A stretch of DNA of 41,481 bases. Origin: Halobacteriales archaeon QS_1_68_17 (GTDB lineage: Archaea > Halobacteriota > Halobacteria > Halobacteriales > Haloarculaceae). Below the pieces are notes generated by a model, which was not told where the DNA came from, ran no database searches, and saw nothing but the letters and a program-made list of their open reading frames with translations. The position numbers and the translations under genes are program-made. Location of the stretch: positions 1 through 41,481 of the forward strand of contig PXRG01000032.1 of assembly GCA_003021105.1 (NCBI GenBank), written 5' to 3'. Below are positions 1 to 8,451 of this stretch, in pieces. How positions within the stretch are numbered: the stretch's first letter is position 1; every line of letters begins with the position of its first letter.

Positions 1-67
1 ATCCACTGGTAATCGTTGAACTTCGACTGGAAGCCGATCGAGGCCGGGTTCCGGTGACCGCGCGAGG

Positions 68-1180
68 CTAGCTCCCGAACAGTTCCTCGTAGACGGCGCG
101 GGTCTCCCTGACCATCCGGTCGCGGCTGAACCGTTCCTCGACGCGCTGTCTGGCGTTCTCGCCGTACTCCCGCCGCAACGACTGGTCGGCCAGCAGCGTC
201 TCGATGGCCGCCGCGAGGCTGTCCGGGTCCTCCGGGGGGACCGTGAGGCCGGTTTCGCCGTCGCGGCTCACCCAGGGGACGCCCGAGGGGATGTCGGTGT
301 TGACGACCGGCGTCCGGTAGGCCATGGCCTCGAGCTGGACGATGCCGAAGCCCTCGCTCGGCGCGACCGACGGCAGGACGAACACGTCCGCCCGGTCGTA
401 GCAGTGGTGCAGCGTCTCGTCGGAGACGTATCCGAGAAACGACACTCTGTCCCCGACGCCCTGGTCCTCGGCGCGCCGTTCGAACGACTCGCGGCGTTCG
501 CCGTCCCCGACGACGAGGAGGTCCGCGTCGACCTGCGCCATCGCATCGACCAGGTATTCGACGCCCTTGTAGTAGATGAGCCGTCCGACGAACAGCACGA
601 CCGGCCGGTCGCCGCTGACGGGGAGGTCGCTCGCCGGCGGGATCCCCGGCTCGTACTCGTCGAGGTCGATGCTCAGCGGCACGACCGTACACTTCTCGGT
701 GTACGGGGCGAGAAAGTCCGACCGGTCACGGAGCGCCGGCGAGGTGACGAGAATCCGGTCGGTCCGGTCGAGAAACCGGTCCAGGACCGGACGGTAGAGT
801 TTCAGCGGCGTCGACTGCCGGACGATGTCGTTGTGGTAGGTGGCGACGATCCGCGCGTCGGTCGACGCGGCGAGCTGGTGTGACGTCACCGACAACGGGT
901 CCGGCAGGTGGTAGTGGACGAGGTCCGCGTCGCGGCTCGCCGCCCGGAGGTGGAGCGGAAACGTCGGGGCCAGGGGTACGGACAGCAACACGCCCGCGCT
1001 GGCCGCCTTCGAGACCCGGACGCCGTTGATCGTTTGGCGTCCCCCGAACCCCCGCGAAACCGACGACAGCACCCGGACCGTGTTTCCGGGGCCGGTCATG
1101 CCTTTCGCGAGTTGCCTGACGACCCACTCGATCCCCCCTACCTTCGGGTAGTAGAACTTGCTGACGTGGAGGAGGTTCAT
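68..1180 (-). CDS. GT4-family glycosyltransferase
   Basis: 370-aa protein with the two Rossmann halves of a GT-B glycosyltransferase of family GT4. The N-terminus (MNLLHVSKFYYPKVGGIEW) has the acceptor-domain glycine loop. The C-terminal half has VVLFVGRLIYYKGVEYL and the donor-binding EGFGIVQLEAMA motif, followed by GETGLTVPPEDP. Family knowledge says it transfers a nucleotide-activated sugar to a growing glycan at the cytoplasmic membrane face; the sugar cannot be read. The start is the ATG beginning the recognisable domain; the frame is open far upstream but lies antisense to the next gene. It lies 59 bp downstream of another GT4 gene on the same strand, in what looks like a polysaccharide or protein-glycosylation locus running off the left edge. 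Confidence 0.9.
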   Translation of the reverse strand: MNLLHVSKFYYPKVGGIEWVVRQLAKGMTGPGNTVRVLSSVSRGFGGRQTINGVRVSKAASAGVLLSVPLAPTFPLHLRAASRDADLVHYHLPDPLSVTSHQLAASTDARIVATYHNDIVRQSTPLKLYRPVLDRFLDRTDRILVTSPALRDRSDFLAPYTEKCTVVPLSIDLDEYEPGIPPASDLPVSGDRPVVLFVGRLIYYKGVEYLVDAMAQVDADLLVVGDGERRESFERRAEDQGVGDRVSFLGYVSDETLHHCYDRADVFVLPSVAPSEGFGIVQLEAMAYRTPVVNTDIPSGVPWVSRDGETGLTVPPEDPDSLAAAIETLLADQSLRREYGENARQRVEERFSRDRMVRETRAVYEELFGS

Positions 1181-1239
1181 CGTTTGCGTGGTTCGGACGG
1201 TCGGAAAATTAACCGATAGCTGATAAAAGGCCGTCGATT

Positions 1240-2376
1240 TCACCCCCCATCGGCGACATCGCGGTAGACGGCCGCGGTTCGCTCGGCCGTCCGTTCCCAG
1301 GTGAACTCCTCCGCCCGCTCGCGCCCGGCCCGGGCGAGCGTCTCCCGGTACTCGGGGTCGGCGTCGACTCGCTCCATGCCCGCGGCGATCGCACCCGGGT
1401 CGTCGGCGTCCACGAGGCAGGCGGCGTCGCCGGCGACTTCTGCCATCGCTCCCCGGTCGGAGGTGACGACCGGCGTCCCGACGCTCATCGCCTCCAGGAT
1501 GGGGAGGCCGAACCCCTCGTACTTCGAGGGGAACACCAGCGCGCGCGCGTTCCGGTAGAGCCACCCGAGTTCGGCGTCGTCGACGTACCCGAGCGCGTGC
1601 GCACCGTCGACCGACGGCATCTTCGGGGTCGCGAACACGTCGTTCTCTGCGCCCGCGAGCAGGAGTTTCGCCGGCCGGTCGGCCGACTCCCGGTAGCGCC
1701 GGTACGCCGTCAGGAGTCCCTCGACGTTCTTGCGCGGGTTGACCGACCCGACGAACAGCAGAAACTCCGCCGACGGCGACACACCGGCCGGCGGGGTCCC
1801 CGGTGGCGGCGGCGTGACGCCGTTGTGTACCGCCCGAATCTTCCCGGCGGCGGACGGGTAGACGTCGGCCAGTTCCGACGCGGAGAACTCCGAGACCGTG
1901 ATGACGGCCGCGGACCGCCTGACCGCGAGCGGCGTCACGGCCCGGTAGAGCGTCGCGTACCCGGTCGCGAACCACTCCGGGTGGACGACCGGCGAAATAT
2001 CGTGAATCGTCGTCACCAGCGGGACCGACCCCAGGACGGGTGGATTACCCGCAGGCGTGTGTAGCACGTCGAGGTCGTACCGCGGGCACAGGCGGGGGAG
2101 TTCGAACTGCTCCCAGAGGTGCGCGCGGACGCCGCTGTGAGCCCAGGCCGGTTCGCCGGCGTCCCGGACGGCGTCGAATCCCCCGCGGTCGAACTCGCAG
2201 TCGGGGTCGTCCGGCCCGACGCCGAACAGGGTGTACGTCGCGGCGTCCCGTTCGGCCCGGGCGGCCAGCGATTCGAGCAGTCGCCCGGTGTAGCGGCCGA
2301 CGCCAGTCCGGGTCGGTTTCGCGAGCACCCGACAGTTCATCCCGACCGTCAGTCCCGAGCCTCCGCCCCGGCTCAT
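1240..2376 (-). CDS. GT4-family glycosyltransferase (mannosyltransferase-like)
   Basis: 378-aa GT4 glycosyltransferase. The N-terminus carries NCRVLAKPTRTGVGRYTGRL, typical of the WbdB/mannosyltransferase-like branch, then TIHDISPVVHPEWF, LLFVGSVNPRKNVEGLL and the nucleotide-sugar motif KYEGFGLPILEAMSVGTPVV. The chosen ATG overlaps the stop codon of the upstream VanZ-like gene as ATGA, suggesting translational coupling; a second ATG 12 codons inside (MNCRVL) is possible. It probably acts with the neighbouring GT4 and sugar-1-phosphate transferase in assembling a lipid-linked glycan. Substrate unknown. Confidence 0.9.
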   Translation of the reverse strand: MSRGGGSGLTVGMNCRVLAKPTRTGVGRYTGRLLESLAARAERDAATYTLFGVGPDDPDCEFDRGGFDAVRDAGEPAWAHSGVRAHLWEQFELPRLCPRYDLDVLHTPAGNPPVLGSVPLVTTIHDISPVVHPEWFATGYATLYRAVTPLAVRRSAAVITVSEFSASELADVYPSAAGKIRAVHNGVTPPPPGTPPAGVSPSAEFLLFVGSVNPRKNVEGLLTAYRRYRESADRPAKLLLAGAENDVFATPKMPSVDGAHALGYVDDAELGWLYRNARALVFPSKYEGFGLPILEAMSVGTPVVTSDRGAMAEVAGDAACLVDADDPGAIAAGMERVDADPEYRETLARAGRERAEEFTWERTAERTAAVYRDVADGG

Positions 2377-2864
2377 GGTTTCTCCGCTCGCCGTCCGGCG
2401 ACCCGCTCCCGGATCCACTCCCGGGCGGGGACGAACTCCACGCGTCGCCGGACCGCGTACCAGGGACCGAGAAACGCCGCCCCGAGGGCGTTCCCGTAGG
2501 CGTCCGCCAGCGAGAAATACCGGTCCGGGAGAAACGACTGTCCGACTTCGATGCCGAGGCCGTACAGCAGCGTCGCGGCCACGACCAGCACCGCGGTCCT
2601 GCGTGCGCGTCGCTTCCGGTCGGTTGTCGCGTACGCCAGCACCCCACCGAACGCGGCGTACGCGAGGAAGTGCCGCCACTTGTCGAGCGGGACCAGCCTG
2701 GGTCTAGTGTCGAACACGGTCTCGGGTGGGGCCGTGACGATCGAGAGATAGAAGATGCTCCCGCCGACGGCCAGCACCAGCGACCACCGGACCCACCCGG
2801 GCAGGAGTGGGAGGCAGTGGCTCGCGGTGCGCTCCGACGTCCCGCTCGTGGTCTCACCCGTCAT
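2373..2864 (-). CDS. VanZ-like membrane protein
   Basis: 163-aa protein with about four hydrophobic segments. The VanZ-like signature is visible: DKWRHFLAYAAFGG around residues 80-95, then GIEVGQSFLPDRYFSLADAYGNALGA, in which E, Q, R, D and N are the conserved polar residues of the family. VanZ-like proteins are often found in glycan loci but their chemistry is not established. It overlaps the upstream sugar transferase by 11 bp and the downstream glycosyltransferase by an ATGA, so the three are almost certainly co-transcribed. Confidence 0.85.
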   Translation of the reverse strand: MTGETTSGTSERTASHCLPLLPGWVRWSLVLAVGGSIFYLSIVTAPPETVFDTRPRLVPLDKWRHFLAYAAFGGVLAYATTDRKRRARRTAVLVVAATLLYGLGIEVGQSFLPDRYFSLADAYGNALGAAFLGPWYAVRRRVEFVPAREWIRERVAGRRAEKP

Positions 2865-4293
2865 CGGCGAGGTACCCGACCACGTCCCCGAGGACCAGCC
2901 ACACCTGTCGAACGACGATCTTCAGATCGAACCAGAACGACTGTTTGCGGATGTACTCCACGTCGTAGCGGAGTTTCTGTTCGGGATCGTACCCGGTGAC
3001 TCGCTCGACCTGCGCGAGTCCCGTCAGCCCCGGCCGGACGAACCACCGACTCCGCCACTCGCCCGCCGACTGTTCCATGTCGGTGTCCAGCTCCGGGCGT
3101 TCCGGCCGCGGGCCGACGACGCTCATGTCCCCGACGAGCACCGACCACAGTTGCGGGATCTCGTCGAGGTGGGTCGGCCGGAGGGTGCGGCCGACCCGGG
3201 TCACGCGCGGATCGACGCCCCCGGCGTCCTCGTTCGAGAGCTTCGCCCCGGACCCCGCTTCCGCGTCCGGCATCATGCTCCGGAACTTGACGATCCGGAA
3301 CGTGTCCCCGAACTCGGCGGTGCGCTCCTGGCTGTAGCGGATCGGTCCGCCGTCGTCGAGTTTGATCGCCGCCGCGATCAGGAGTATCAGCGGCGACAGG
3401 ACGATCAGCCCCGTCGCGGCGAAGGCCACGTCGAAGAGTCGTTTGATCACATAGTCCTGCGGGTCCCACGGATCGAGGTCGACCTCGACGAGTTCTCCCG
3501 GGTCGAGGCTGTGGGTCAGCACCACGTCGGCGTGGTCGCGGTGTACCTTCGCGGTCACGCCGTGCTCGTAACAGGTGTCGAGCGTGCCGAAAAACTCCGC
3601 CCGGTCCGGGTGGGCGAACGCGATGAAGACCGTGTCGATGTCGTGTTCGACGAGCACCTCGTCCAGCCGCGAGAGGCCGCCCAGACACGAGAGACTGTCG
3701 AGTTCGTTCCCCGTGACGCCGCCGTCGGCCAGTTCCGGCGCGGCGATGTCGGGGGTGTCGTACTCGTAGTAGGCCGAGGGCGGCGATACGTACCCCAGCA
3801 CGGGAATGTCGACGATGGCGAGGATGTCGGCCACGGTCTCGGGGTCGTCGCCGACGATGATCGCCCGTTCCGACCCCGTCGTCGGCCGCCGACGGATCAC
3901 CACGAAATACAGCGGGAGCGCGACGAAGAGTACTCCCCCGCTGATGATCAATGTCAGGCGCGGCAACCGGTACGTGTAGTCGAAGTAGCCGATCGCCGCG
4001 AGCGCGATGACGGCGAGAAAGGCCCGTTTGCCCGCGATTTCGGCGATGTCGAGGATGCGTCGCGGGCGCGGCTTGAAAAGCGGCACGAACGACGCGATTA
4101 CGACCAGCGCCGTCGTCCCGGCCTCGAAGAGGAACTCCGACCCCGTGGCCGAGTCGGGATCGAGACGGCCCAGCAGCGGGAGCCGGGTCGCAAGCTCCAC
4201 GACCACGGGCTCGTTCGCCACGGCGACGGCGAGGACGACCAGGCCGACCGTCCCGAGGACGCTCATGATGCGGTACCGCCACGACTGTACCAT
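2854..4293 (-). CDS. Polyprenyl-phosphate glycosylphosphotransferase (bacterial-type sugar transferase)
   Basis: 479-aa protein. The N-terminal half has four to five hydrophobic segments and a Rossmann-like stretch (SERAIIVGDDPETVADIL). The C-terminal 200 residues are a PF02397 catalytic domain: a membrane segment after YVIKRLFDVAFAATGLIVL, then FRIVKFRSMMPDAE, RPTHLDEIPQLWSVLVGDMS, VGPRPERPEL and RPGLTGLAQV. Such enzymes transfer a sugar-1-phosphate from a nucleotide sugar to a lipid phosphate carrier, the priming step of glycan assembly. It is the first gene of the compact minus-strand group, and the following VanZ-like gene starts inside its 3' end. A second ATG ten codons in is an alternative start. 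Confidence 0.9.
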   Translation of the reverse strand: MVQSWRYRIMSVLGTVGLVVLAVAVANEPVVVELATRLPLLGRLDPDSATGSEFLFEAGTTALVVIASFVPLFKPRPRRILDIAEIAGKRAFLAVIALAAIGYFDYTYRLPRLTLIISGGVLFVALPLYFVVIRRRPTTGSERAIIVGDDPETVADILAIVDIPVLGYVSPPSAYYEYDTPDIAAPELADGGVTGNELDSLSCLGGLSRLDEVLVEHDIDTVFIAFAHPDRAEFFGTLDTCYEHGVTAKVHRDHADVVLTHSLDPGELVEVDLDPWDPQDYVIKRLFDVAFAATGLIVLSPLILLIAAAIKLDDGGPIRYSQERTAEFGDTFRIVKFRSMMPDAEAGSGAKLSNEDAGGVDPRVTRVGRTLRPTHLDEIPQLWSVLVGDMSVVGPRPERPELDTDMEQSAGEWRSRWFVRPGLTGLAQVERVTGYDPEQKLRYDVEYIRKQSFWFDLKIVVRQVWLVLGDVVGYLADDG

Positions 4294-4466
4294 TACCGGC
4301 CAGTTCGTACGTACTCAATTAGTAATTGCGGCTCGTGACCGTGTGCGGACACCGCCGTCGGTCTCGGTCCGCGACACCTGGCGGGGCTGCTCCGCCTTCG
4401 GTCCGGGGACACCAGTCCTGCCGTCGATCAGTAGTTTCAATTGCCTCCCTGTCCTCCTCGCCTTCA

Positions 4467-4724
4467 ATAGAACCCACCGACCGGTGCCGGGGCGTCGCCG
4501 GTCTCGCGGCCTTCCTCGCGCTCTGGGCGGTGGTGCTGGCGCGACCGCTCCTCCTGGTCGGCGCGGCCGGCGTCGGGGGGTGGCTCCTCGCTCGGCAGTA
4601 CCGCTTCGCGCGGGCGATAGACCGGACCGTCGCCGCCCAGCCCCCTGCCGCGCCACGCGTCCCCGTCACCGACCGGCGCGCGGTCCCCGCGACCCGTCGT
4701 CGGGATAGAGATGGAATGGAATAG
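4467..4724 (+). pseudogene. Probable remnant of a DUF58-type protein N-terminus
   Basis: The stretch reads in one frame as EPTDRCRGVAGLAAFLAL, two adjacent hydrophobic segments (WAVVLARPLLLVGAAGVGGW), then LLARQYRFARAIDRTVAA, and then loses coding character before a stop. Haloarchaeal DUF58 proteins begin with two closely spaced membrane segments followed by a similar basic linker, so I read it as a truncated copy. There is no convincing start codon and no DUF58 body. An unrelated small membrane protein is possible. Confidence 0.35.
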
Positions 4725-4758
4725 GCCGGAGGGGGTGTGGGTGGGGGCAGATGTTTTC

Positions 4759-5196
4759 CTAGTAGTTCTTGAACAGGGTCGCCCGAACGTCGTCTTTAGT
4801 CCGGACGTGTTCGGTCTCCCCGTCCGGGAGCGTGACGGCGTACTTGCCGTCCTCGGCGTCGACCTCCTCCCACTTGTCGTCGTGTTCGTCTAGCAGGCTC
4901 ATCATCGAATCGAGACGGCTCTCGGCACTTGCCGCGCCCTCGTCGGCATCCCCGGTGTCGGCACCGTTCTCAGTGTCCGTGTCGCCCGCCGTGTCCGTAT
5001 CGACCGTCGCGTCCGCGTCTGTCGCGGGTTCGCCCGCATCCCCGGCGGCGTCGCCGTCCTCGTACTGGTCGATGAGAAACTGGAGGGCGTCCCGCGGCCG
5101 GACGACCCCGTACCCGTCGACGTGTTCCGCCGCGAGTTCCGCTCGCAGGGACTCGATGTACTCGCGTTGGTCCTCGCTGATCTCCATCTCGGGCAT
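4759..5196 (-). CDS. Hypothetical acidic haloarchaeal protein
   Basis: 145 aa, unrecognised function. Three parts are visible. A helical N-terminus (MPEMEISEDQREYIESL to RPRDALQFLIDQYED, residues 1-47) looks like a haloarchaeal ribbon- or coil-type regulatory segment. A low-complexity Asp/Thr/Ala/Gly linker runs from about 48 to 90. A compact C-terminus has DKWEEVDAEDGKYAVTLPDG and ends VRATLFKNY. No signal peptide or membrane segment. It is divergent from the DUF7139-type gene and close to it, so regulation from the shared intergenic region is possible. Confidence 0.75.
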   Translation of the reverse strand: MPEMEISEDQREYIESLRAELAAEHVDGYGVVRPRDALQFLIDQYEDGDAAGDAGEPATDADATVDTDTAGDTDTENGADTGDADEGAASAESRLDSMMSLLDEHDDKWEEVDAEDGKYAVTLPDGETEHVRTKDDVRATLFKNY

Positions 5197-5353
5197 GTCT
5201 TCGTCTGGAACGACTCGGGACGTAAGACTGTCGGCGCTCCCGACACGACGGCCAGGTCCGCCGGCTCGACAGTCCCGTGACGGCCCATCAACGGCCGCGC
5301 GATCCGGTGGTCCGTTCCCAACAATGATAGGGACCCGCTACGTGCCCTCGCGT

Positions 5354-6259
5354 ATGGCTCCCCAGACAACCGTTTTCTCTCGGCTGTCGAACCTCTACCG
5401 GCAGTACATCGGCGAACCGGACCGGGAAGTCGACATCCCCGCCGGGTTCGGGCTCTTTTTCGGGGGTATCGCGCTCGGGGCGCTAGGCCTGGTGTTGTTT
5501 CTCTGGAGCGCGACGGCTCCGGAGGGATCGGCGGCGTTCTGGCAGCGCCGCGAGGTCGCCATCGCGCTGGCGATGGTCGGCCTGCCGGCGTTCGTCACGA
5601 GCGTCGTGGTCCTGCTGCCGGTCGACAGGCGGGCGCTCTACGCCGGTATCGCCGGATCGGCCGTCTGTCTCGTCGCCGTCGGCCTGTTCGTCGCCGCCTA
5701 CCCCCGGCAGTGGAACGTCTCCGGGACGGACTACAGCACCGTCGGCATCGGGGTCTACGCGGTCGGTCTCGCCGTGCTCGGCGGCGCGACGGGGGCGGCG
5801 CTCGTGGCCCATCACCTCTCCCGGACGCCCGCGCCGGCCGGCGAGAGAAGCGTTGAGGGTGCCGGTGCCGCCGGGTCGACGCCGGACGCGTCCGGCGGGG
5901 GCGAGACCGTCACCGACGAGCAGGTCCGCCGGGACATCGACGAGGCGATGGCCGACGCCGACCTCACCTGGGGCGGCGTCGAGAAGACCGAGGGCAAGCG
6001 ACTGAAAGTCGAGACGCCCGACGAGGACATCGACATCTCGGGGCTGGACGCGGACGCGGCGAACACGAAACGGAGCGAGAGCGTCGACGACGCCGTCTCC
6101 GGCCTCCAGAAACTCCGGGGCGGCCAGCGCGAGGAGGGCACCGGCGAGGGCACCGACGAGCAGACGGCGGCCCTCCAGGAACTCCGCGAGCGCAAACAAC
6201 AGGAGGAACCCGAAGACGAGTCGGTGAGCGACCGGCTCAAGGACCTCCTCGGGCTCTGA
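5354..6259 (+). CDS. Four-TM membrane protein, DUF7139-like
   Basis: 301 aa. Four hydrophobic segments lie in the first 170 residues (GFGLFFGGIALGALGLVLFL, EVAIALAMVGLPAFVTSVVV, AGIAGSAVCLVAVGLFVAAY and VGLAVLGGATGAALVAHHL). A charged cytoplasmic tail of about 130 residues follows, with LTWGGVEKTEGKRLKVETPD and EDIDISGLDADAAN, and helical Glu/Gln-rich repeats to the end. The layout matches haloarchaeal DUF7139 proteins from memory; I believe, without being able to check, that the membrane division protein CdpA has a similar architecture. I chose the ATG of MAPQTTVFSR; an ATG ten codons earlier also exists. The actin homologue volactin follows on the same strand after a repeat-containing gap. 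Confidence 0.8.
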   Translation: MAPQTTVFSRLSNLYRQYIGEPDREVDIPAGFGLFFGGIALGALGLVLFLWSATAPEGSAAFWQRREVAIALAMVGLPAFVTSVVVLLPVDRRALYAGIAGSAVCLVAVGLFVAAYPRQWNVSGTDYSTVGIGVYAVGLAVLGGATGAALVAHHLSRTPAPAGERSVEGAGAAGSTPDASGGGETVTDEQVRRDIDEAMADADLTWGGVEKTEGKRLKVETPDEDIDISGLDADAANTKRSESVDDAVSGLQKLRGGQREEGTGEGTDEQTAALQELRERKQQEEPEDESVSDRLKDLLGL

Positions 6260-6264
6260 TTCCA

Positions 6265-6410
6265 GGTCCGACTTCGGACTCTACTTCGGGATCGACTTGG
6301 GGTTCGACTCCGGGCGCTAGTTCGGGTTCGACTTCGGGCGCTAGTTCGGGTTCGACTTCGGGCGCTAGTTCGGGTTCGACTCCGGGCGCTAGTTCGGGTT
6401 CGACTCCGGA
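6265..6410. repeat. 24-bp tandem repeat between DUF7139 and volactin genes
   Basis: Four full copies of ggttcgactccgggcgctag + ttcg (24 bp) begin at 6301, 6325, 6349 and 6373, differing only at one T/C position. A 14-bp partial copy follows at 6397-6410, and a degenerate copy plus a half copy precede at 6265-6300. Read from 6301 the unit would encode Gly-Ser-Thr-Ser-Gly-Ala-Ser-Ser, and on the other strand an acidic Glu-Pro-rich octapeptide, but no gene with a start reads through it. It may be an expanded remnant of a Ser/Thr-rich linker, or a regulatory or structural repeat in the volactin leader. Confidence 0.9.
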
Positions 6411-6518
6411 CTGGCTACCGGCCGTATTGCGGTTCGCTCACGTTTGGTTCCGGGGTGCGTTCGCCTGGCTTTCGGCGCTGGCCACATACTTATTACGACG
6501 GGGTGTGCATGCGGGAAT

Positions 6519-7535
6519 ATGGCCAAAGGCCTTGACGTCGGCACGATGAACATTCTCTCGGCACGACAGGACGGCGACGAGACGGTGTTCGTCCAGCAGC
6601 GGAACTCGTTCGTCGAGATAGACTACTCCGACATGGCCGAGCAGATGCTCTCCCGGTCGGAGGTGTTGCACATCAGGAAGGGCGACCAGGTCTTCATCGT
6701 CGGCGACGACGCGCTGAACTTCGCCAACATCTTCAACGAGGAGACCCGCCGGCCGATGCAACACGGCATCCTCTCGAGCGACGAGCAGTCGGCGATCCCG
6801 ATGATCAAGCTTATCATCGAGCAGGTCGTCGGCGAACCGGACCGCCCCAACGAACAACTGTTCTTCTCGACGCCGGCCGACCCCATCGATTCGGACCTCT
6901 CGACGCTGTACCACCAGAAGACACTGGAGTCGATCCTCGGGGACATGGGGTACGATCCCGAGCCGATCAACGAGGGGATGGCCGTCATCTACTCCGAACT
7001 GGCCGACCACGACTTCACCGGCCTGGGGATCAGTTTCGGGGCCGGCATGACGAACGTCTGTCTGGCCTACTACGCGGTGCCGGTGATGCGGTTCTCCATC
7101 GCCCGCGGGGGCGACTGGATCGACGAGCAGGCCGCCCAGGCGACCGGCACGCCCGTCGACAAGGTCACCTCCATCAAGGAGGACGACTTCCGGCTCGACT
7201 TCACGACCGACGTGGGCGGCGTAGAGGGGGCGCTGTCGATCTACTACGACAACCTGCTCGACTACGTGATCGAGAACCTCGTAAGCGAGGTCGACCAGGA
7301 GGACGTCGAGGAGGGGCTCGACGTCCCGGTCGTGGTCACCGGCGGGACCTCCTCCCCGGACGGGTTCGAGGCCCTGTTCGAGGAACGCCTGGACGAGGCC
7401 TCCATCCCGTTCTCGATCAGCGGCGTCACCCGCGCCCGCGAGCCAATGTACAGCGTCGCCCGCGGCGGCCTCGTCGCCGCCCGCTCCGAGGAACAGGACG
7501 AGACGGCCGCCGCCGAGGCCGCAGCCGAGGACTGA
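6519..7535 (+). CDS. volA: Volactin/salactin, haloarchaeal actin homologue
   Basis: 338 aa. The N-terminus [18 protein letters not shown] is the phosphate-1 loop of an actin/Hsp70 ATPase. Other actin-fold landmarks are [22 protein letters not shown] and the phosphate-2 loop [18 protein letters not shown]. The adenosine-binding loop is [20 protein letters not shown], followed by [13 protein letters not shown]. These match the haloarchaeal actin homologues: salactin of Halobacterium, and volactin of Haloferax, which is needed for disk shape. The start is an ATG with a purine-rich gcgggaat just upstream. A short acidic Ala/Glu tail ends the protein. Its neighbour is a four-TM protein, suggesting a cell-shape or division module. 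Confidence 0.88.
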   Translation: MAKGLDVGTMNILSARQDGDETVFVQQRNSFVEIDYSDMAEQMLSRSEVLHIRKGDQVFIVGDDALNFANIFNEETRRPMQHGILSSDEQSAIPMIKLIIEQVVGEPDRPNEQLFFSTPADPIDSDLSTLYHQKTLESILGDMGYDPEPINEGMAVIYSELADHDFTGLGISFGAGMTNVCLAYYAVPVMRFSIARGGDWIDEQAAQATGTPVDKVTSIKEDDFRLDFTTDVGGVEGALSIYYDNLLDYVIENLVSEVDQEDVEEGLDVPVVVTGGTSSPDGFEALFEERLDEASIPFSISGVTRAREPMYSVARGGLVAARSEEQDETAAAEAAAED

Positions 7536-7662
7536 TCGACGGCGTCCGGGAGCCCGGGCGTCCCCGCCTCGTTCGCCGGCCCTCTGACGGCGGTAGGGTG
7601 CCATGGAGGGGTCGCCCTGCTCGCCCACCCCTCGTCGGCGTCAGTCGGCACTCCCGTCGGCA

Positions 7663-8100
7663 TCAGTCGACGCGCCCGTCCGCGATCGCGGCAGCGAGGT
7701 CGCCACACGAGTCGAGCACGTCGCGCACGTAACTTCGCGAGACCCCCGCGGCGGCCGCGATCTCCGCGTGGCTCCGCTCGGGGTCGGTCGGCTCGGACTC
7801 GGCGACCAGTTCGTCGACGATGGCCCGCTGGGCCGCCGTGAGGTCCTCGTATCGTTCGAAGACGCCCGGCGGGACGTCGTACGCGCGCCCGTCGATGGTC
7901 ACCGCGACCCCGTCGACCGCGTCGCCGGCCCCGAACCGGTCGTAGAACCGTTCGAGCGCCTCGCCCCACGACTCCTCGGGCTCCGGCTCGGGTTCGTGGT
8001 CCGCGGGCACCCCGACGTAGCCACAGTCCTCGCAGACGAACGCGGTCCGCTCGTCGAGCGAATACGTCAGGAGCTGGGCACCACACCGGGGACAGTCCAT
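7663..8100 (-). CDS. Zinc-ribbon plus HTH regulator, small
   Basis: 145 aa. The N-terminal zinc ribbon has CPRCGAQ at 3-9 and FVCEDCGYVG about 20 residues later, giving CxxC-x(n)-CxxC. An acidic Glu-Pro linker follows. The C-terminal 60 residues read as a helix-turn-helix: LTAAQRAIVDELVAE, then HAEIAAAAGVSRSYVRDVLD. It is probably a DNA-binding regulator, but no target can be inferred. The ATG begins the zinc ribbon directly; the frame is open further upstream but with no coding logic. It is convergent with volA, with a 127-bp gap that holds an imperfect direct repeat (cgtcggcgtcagtcg / cgtcggcatcagtcg) at its end. Confidence 0.85.
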   Translation of the reverse strand: MDCPRCGAQLLTYSLDERTAFVCEDCGYVGVPADHEPEPEPEESWGEALERFYDRFGAGDAVDGVAVTIDGRAYDVPPGVFERYEDLTAAQRAIVDELVAESEPTDPERSHAEIAAAAGVSRSYVRDVLDSCGDLAAAIADGRVD

Positions 8101-8384
8101 GCTGCTGGCTCCTCGTGCCCGGCCTATAGAACTAATCCACGCGCTCCTCTCGGGCAACCACCGGTCGTGCCGCCGCGCGGCCGCCCTCGACGCGCAACGA
8201 GCGGTAGCCCACTCCCGCCCTCCAGTGGCAGCCGACGAGCCGCATTTACAGGGGTAGGTCTGTAAACTCGATGAAAAGTAGCTGTGACTCTCGGGCCAGT
8301 TGCGAAGACGGGTTCTCCGGGTACGTATCAGTTGTTCAGCCACGACCGAGCACGAGCGACCGGGGACACCGGTTTCCCTCCGAC

Positions 8385-8404
8385 CGAGGGCCGGTCGGCC
8401 CTCG
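8385..8404. repeat. Perfect 9-bp-arm palindrome in a 351-bp gene-free stretch
   Basis: cgagggccg-gt-cggccctcg forms a perfect 9-bp stem with a 2-nt loop, 48 bp before the ATG of the DUF4129-type gene remnant. It could be an operator or an RNA hairpin. Apart from this, the gap 8101-8451 between the zinc-ribbon regulator and the DUF4129-type remnant shows no gene, tRNA or further repeat that I can support. Confidence 0.5.
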
Positions 8405-8451
8405 CCGCCGAAAGGTGGGGTGTTAGACCACGGGGTGACAGAGGAAGAGGT

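Noticed and set aside
1240-1975. Long upstream extension of the first glycosyltransferase frame to 1975
   Set aside because: It overlaps the second glycosyltransferase on the same strand in another frame and is Arg/Gly-rich with no family pattern; the domain begins at the ATG at 1178-1180.
4769-5353. N-terminal extension of the DUF7139-type frame
   Set aside because: It is antisense to the acidic hypothetical gene at 4759-5196; the Ser/Arg-rich translation is a shadow.
6301-6410. CRISPR array
   Set aside because: The 24-bp units are directly adjacent with no spacers, and no cas gene is near.
6438-7628. Long frame opposite volactin
   Set aside because: It is the complement of the actin gene with Val/Gly/Asp bias and no motif; GC-rich genes commonly give such antisense frames.
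8101-8451. tRNA or other structured RNA in the gap before the DUF4129-type remnant
   Set aside because: No cloverleaf with a GTTCRANNC T-loop and matching acceptor stem; only the 20-bp palindrome is clear.
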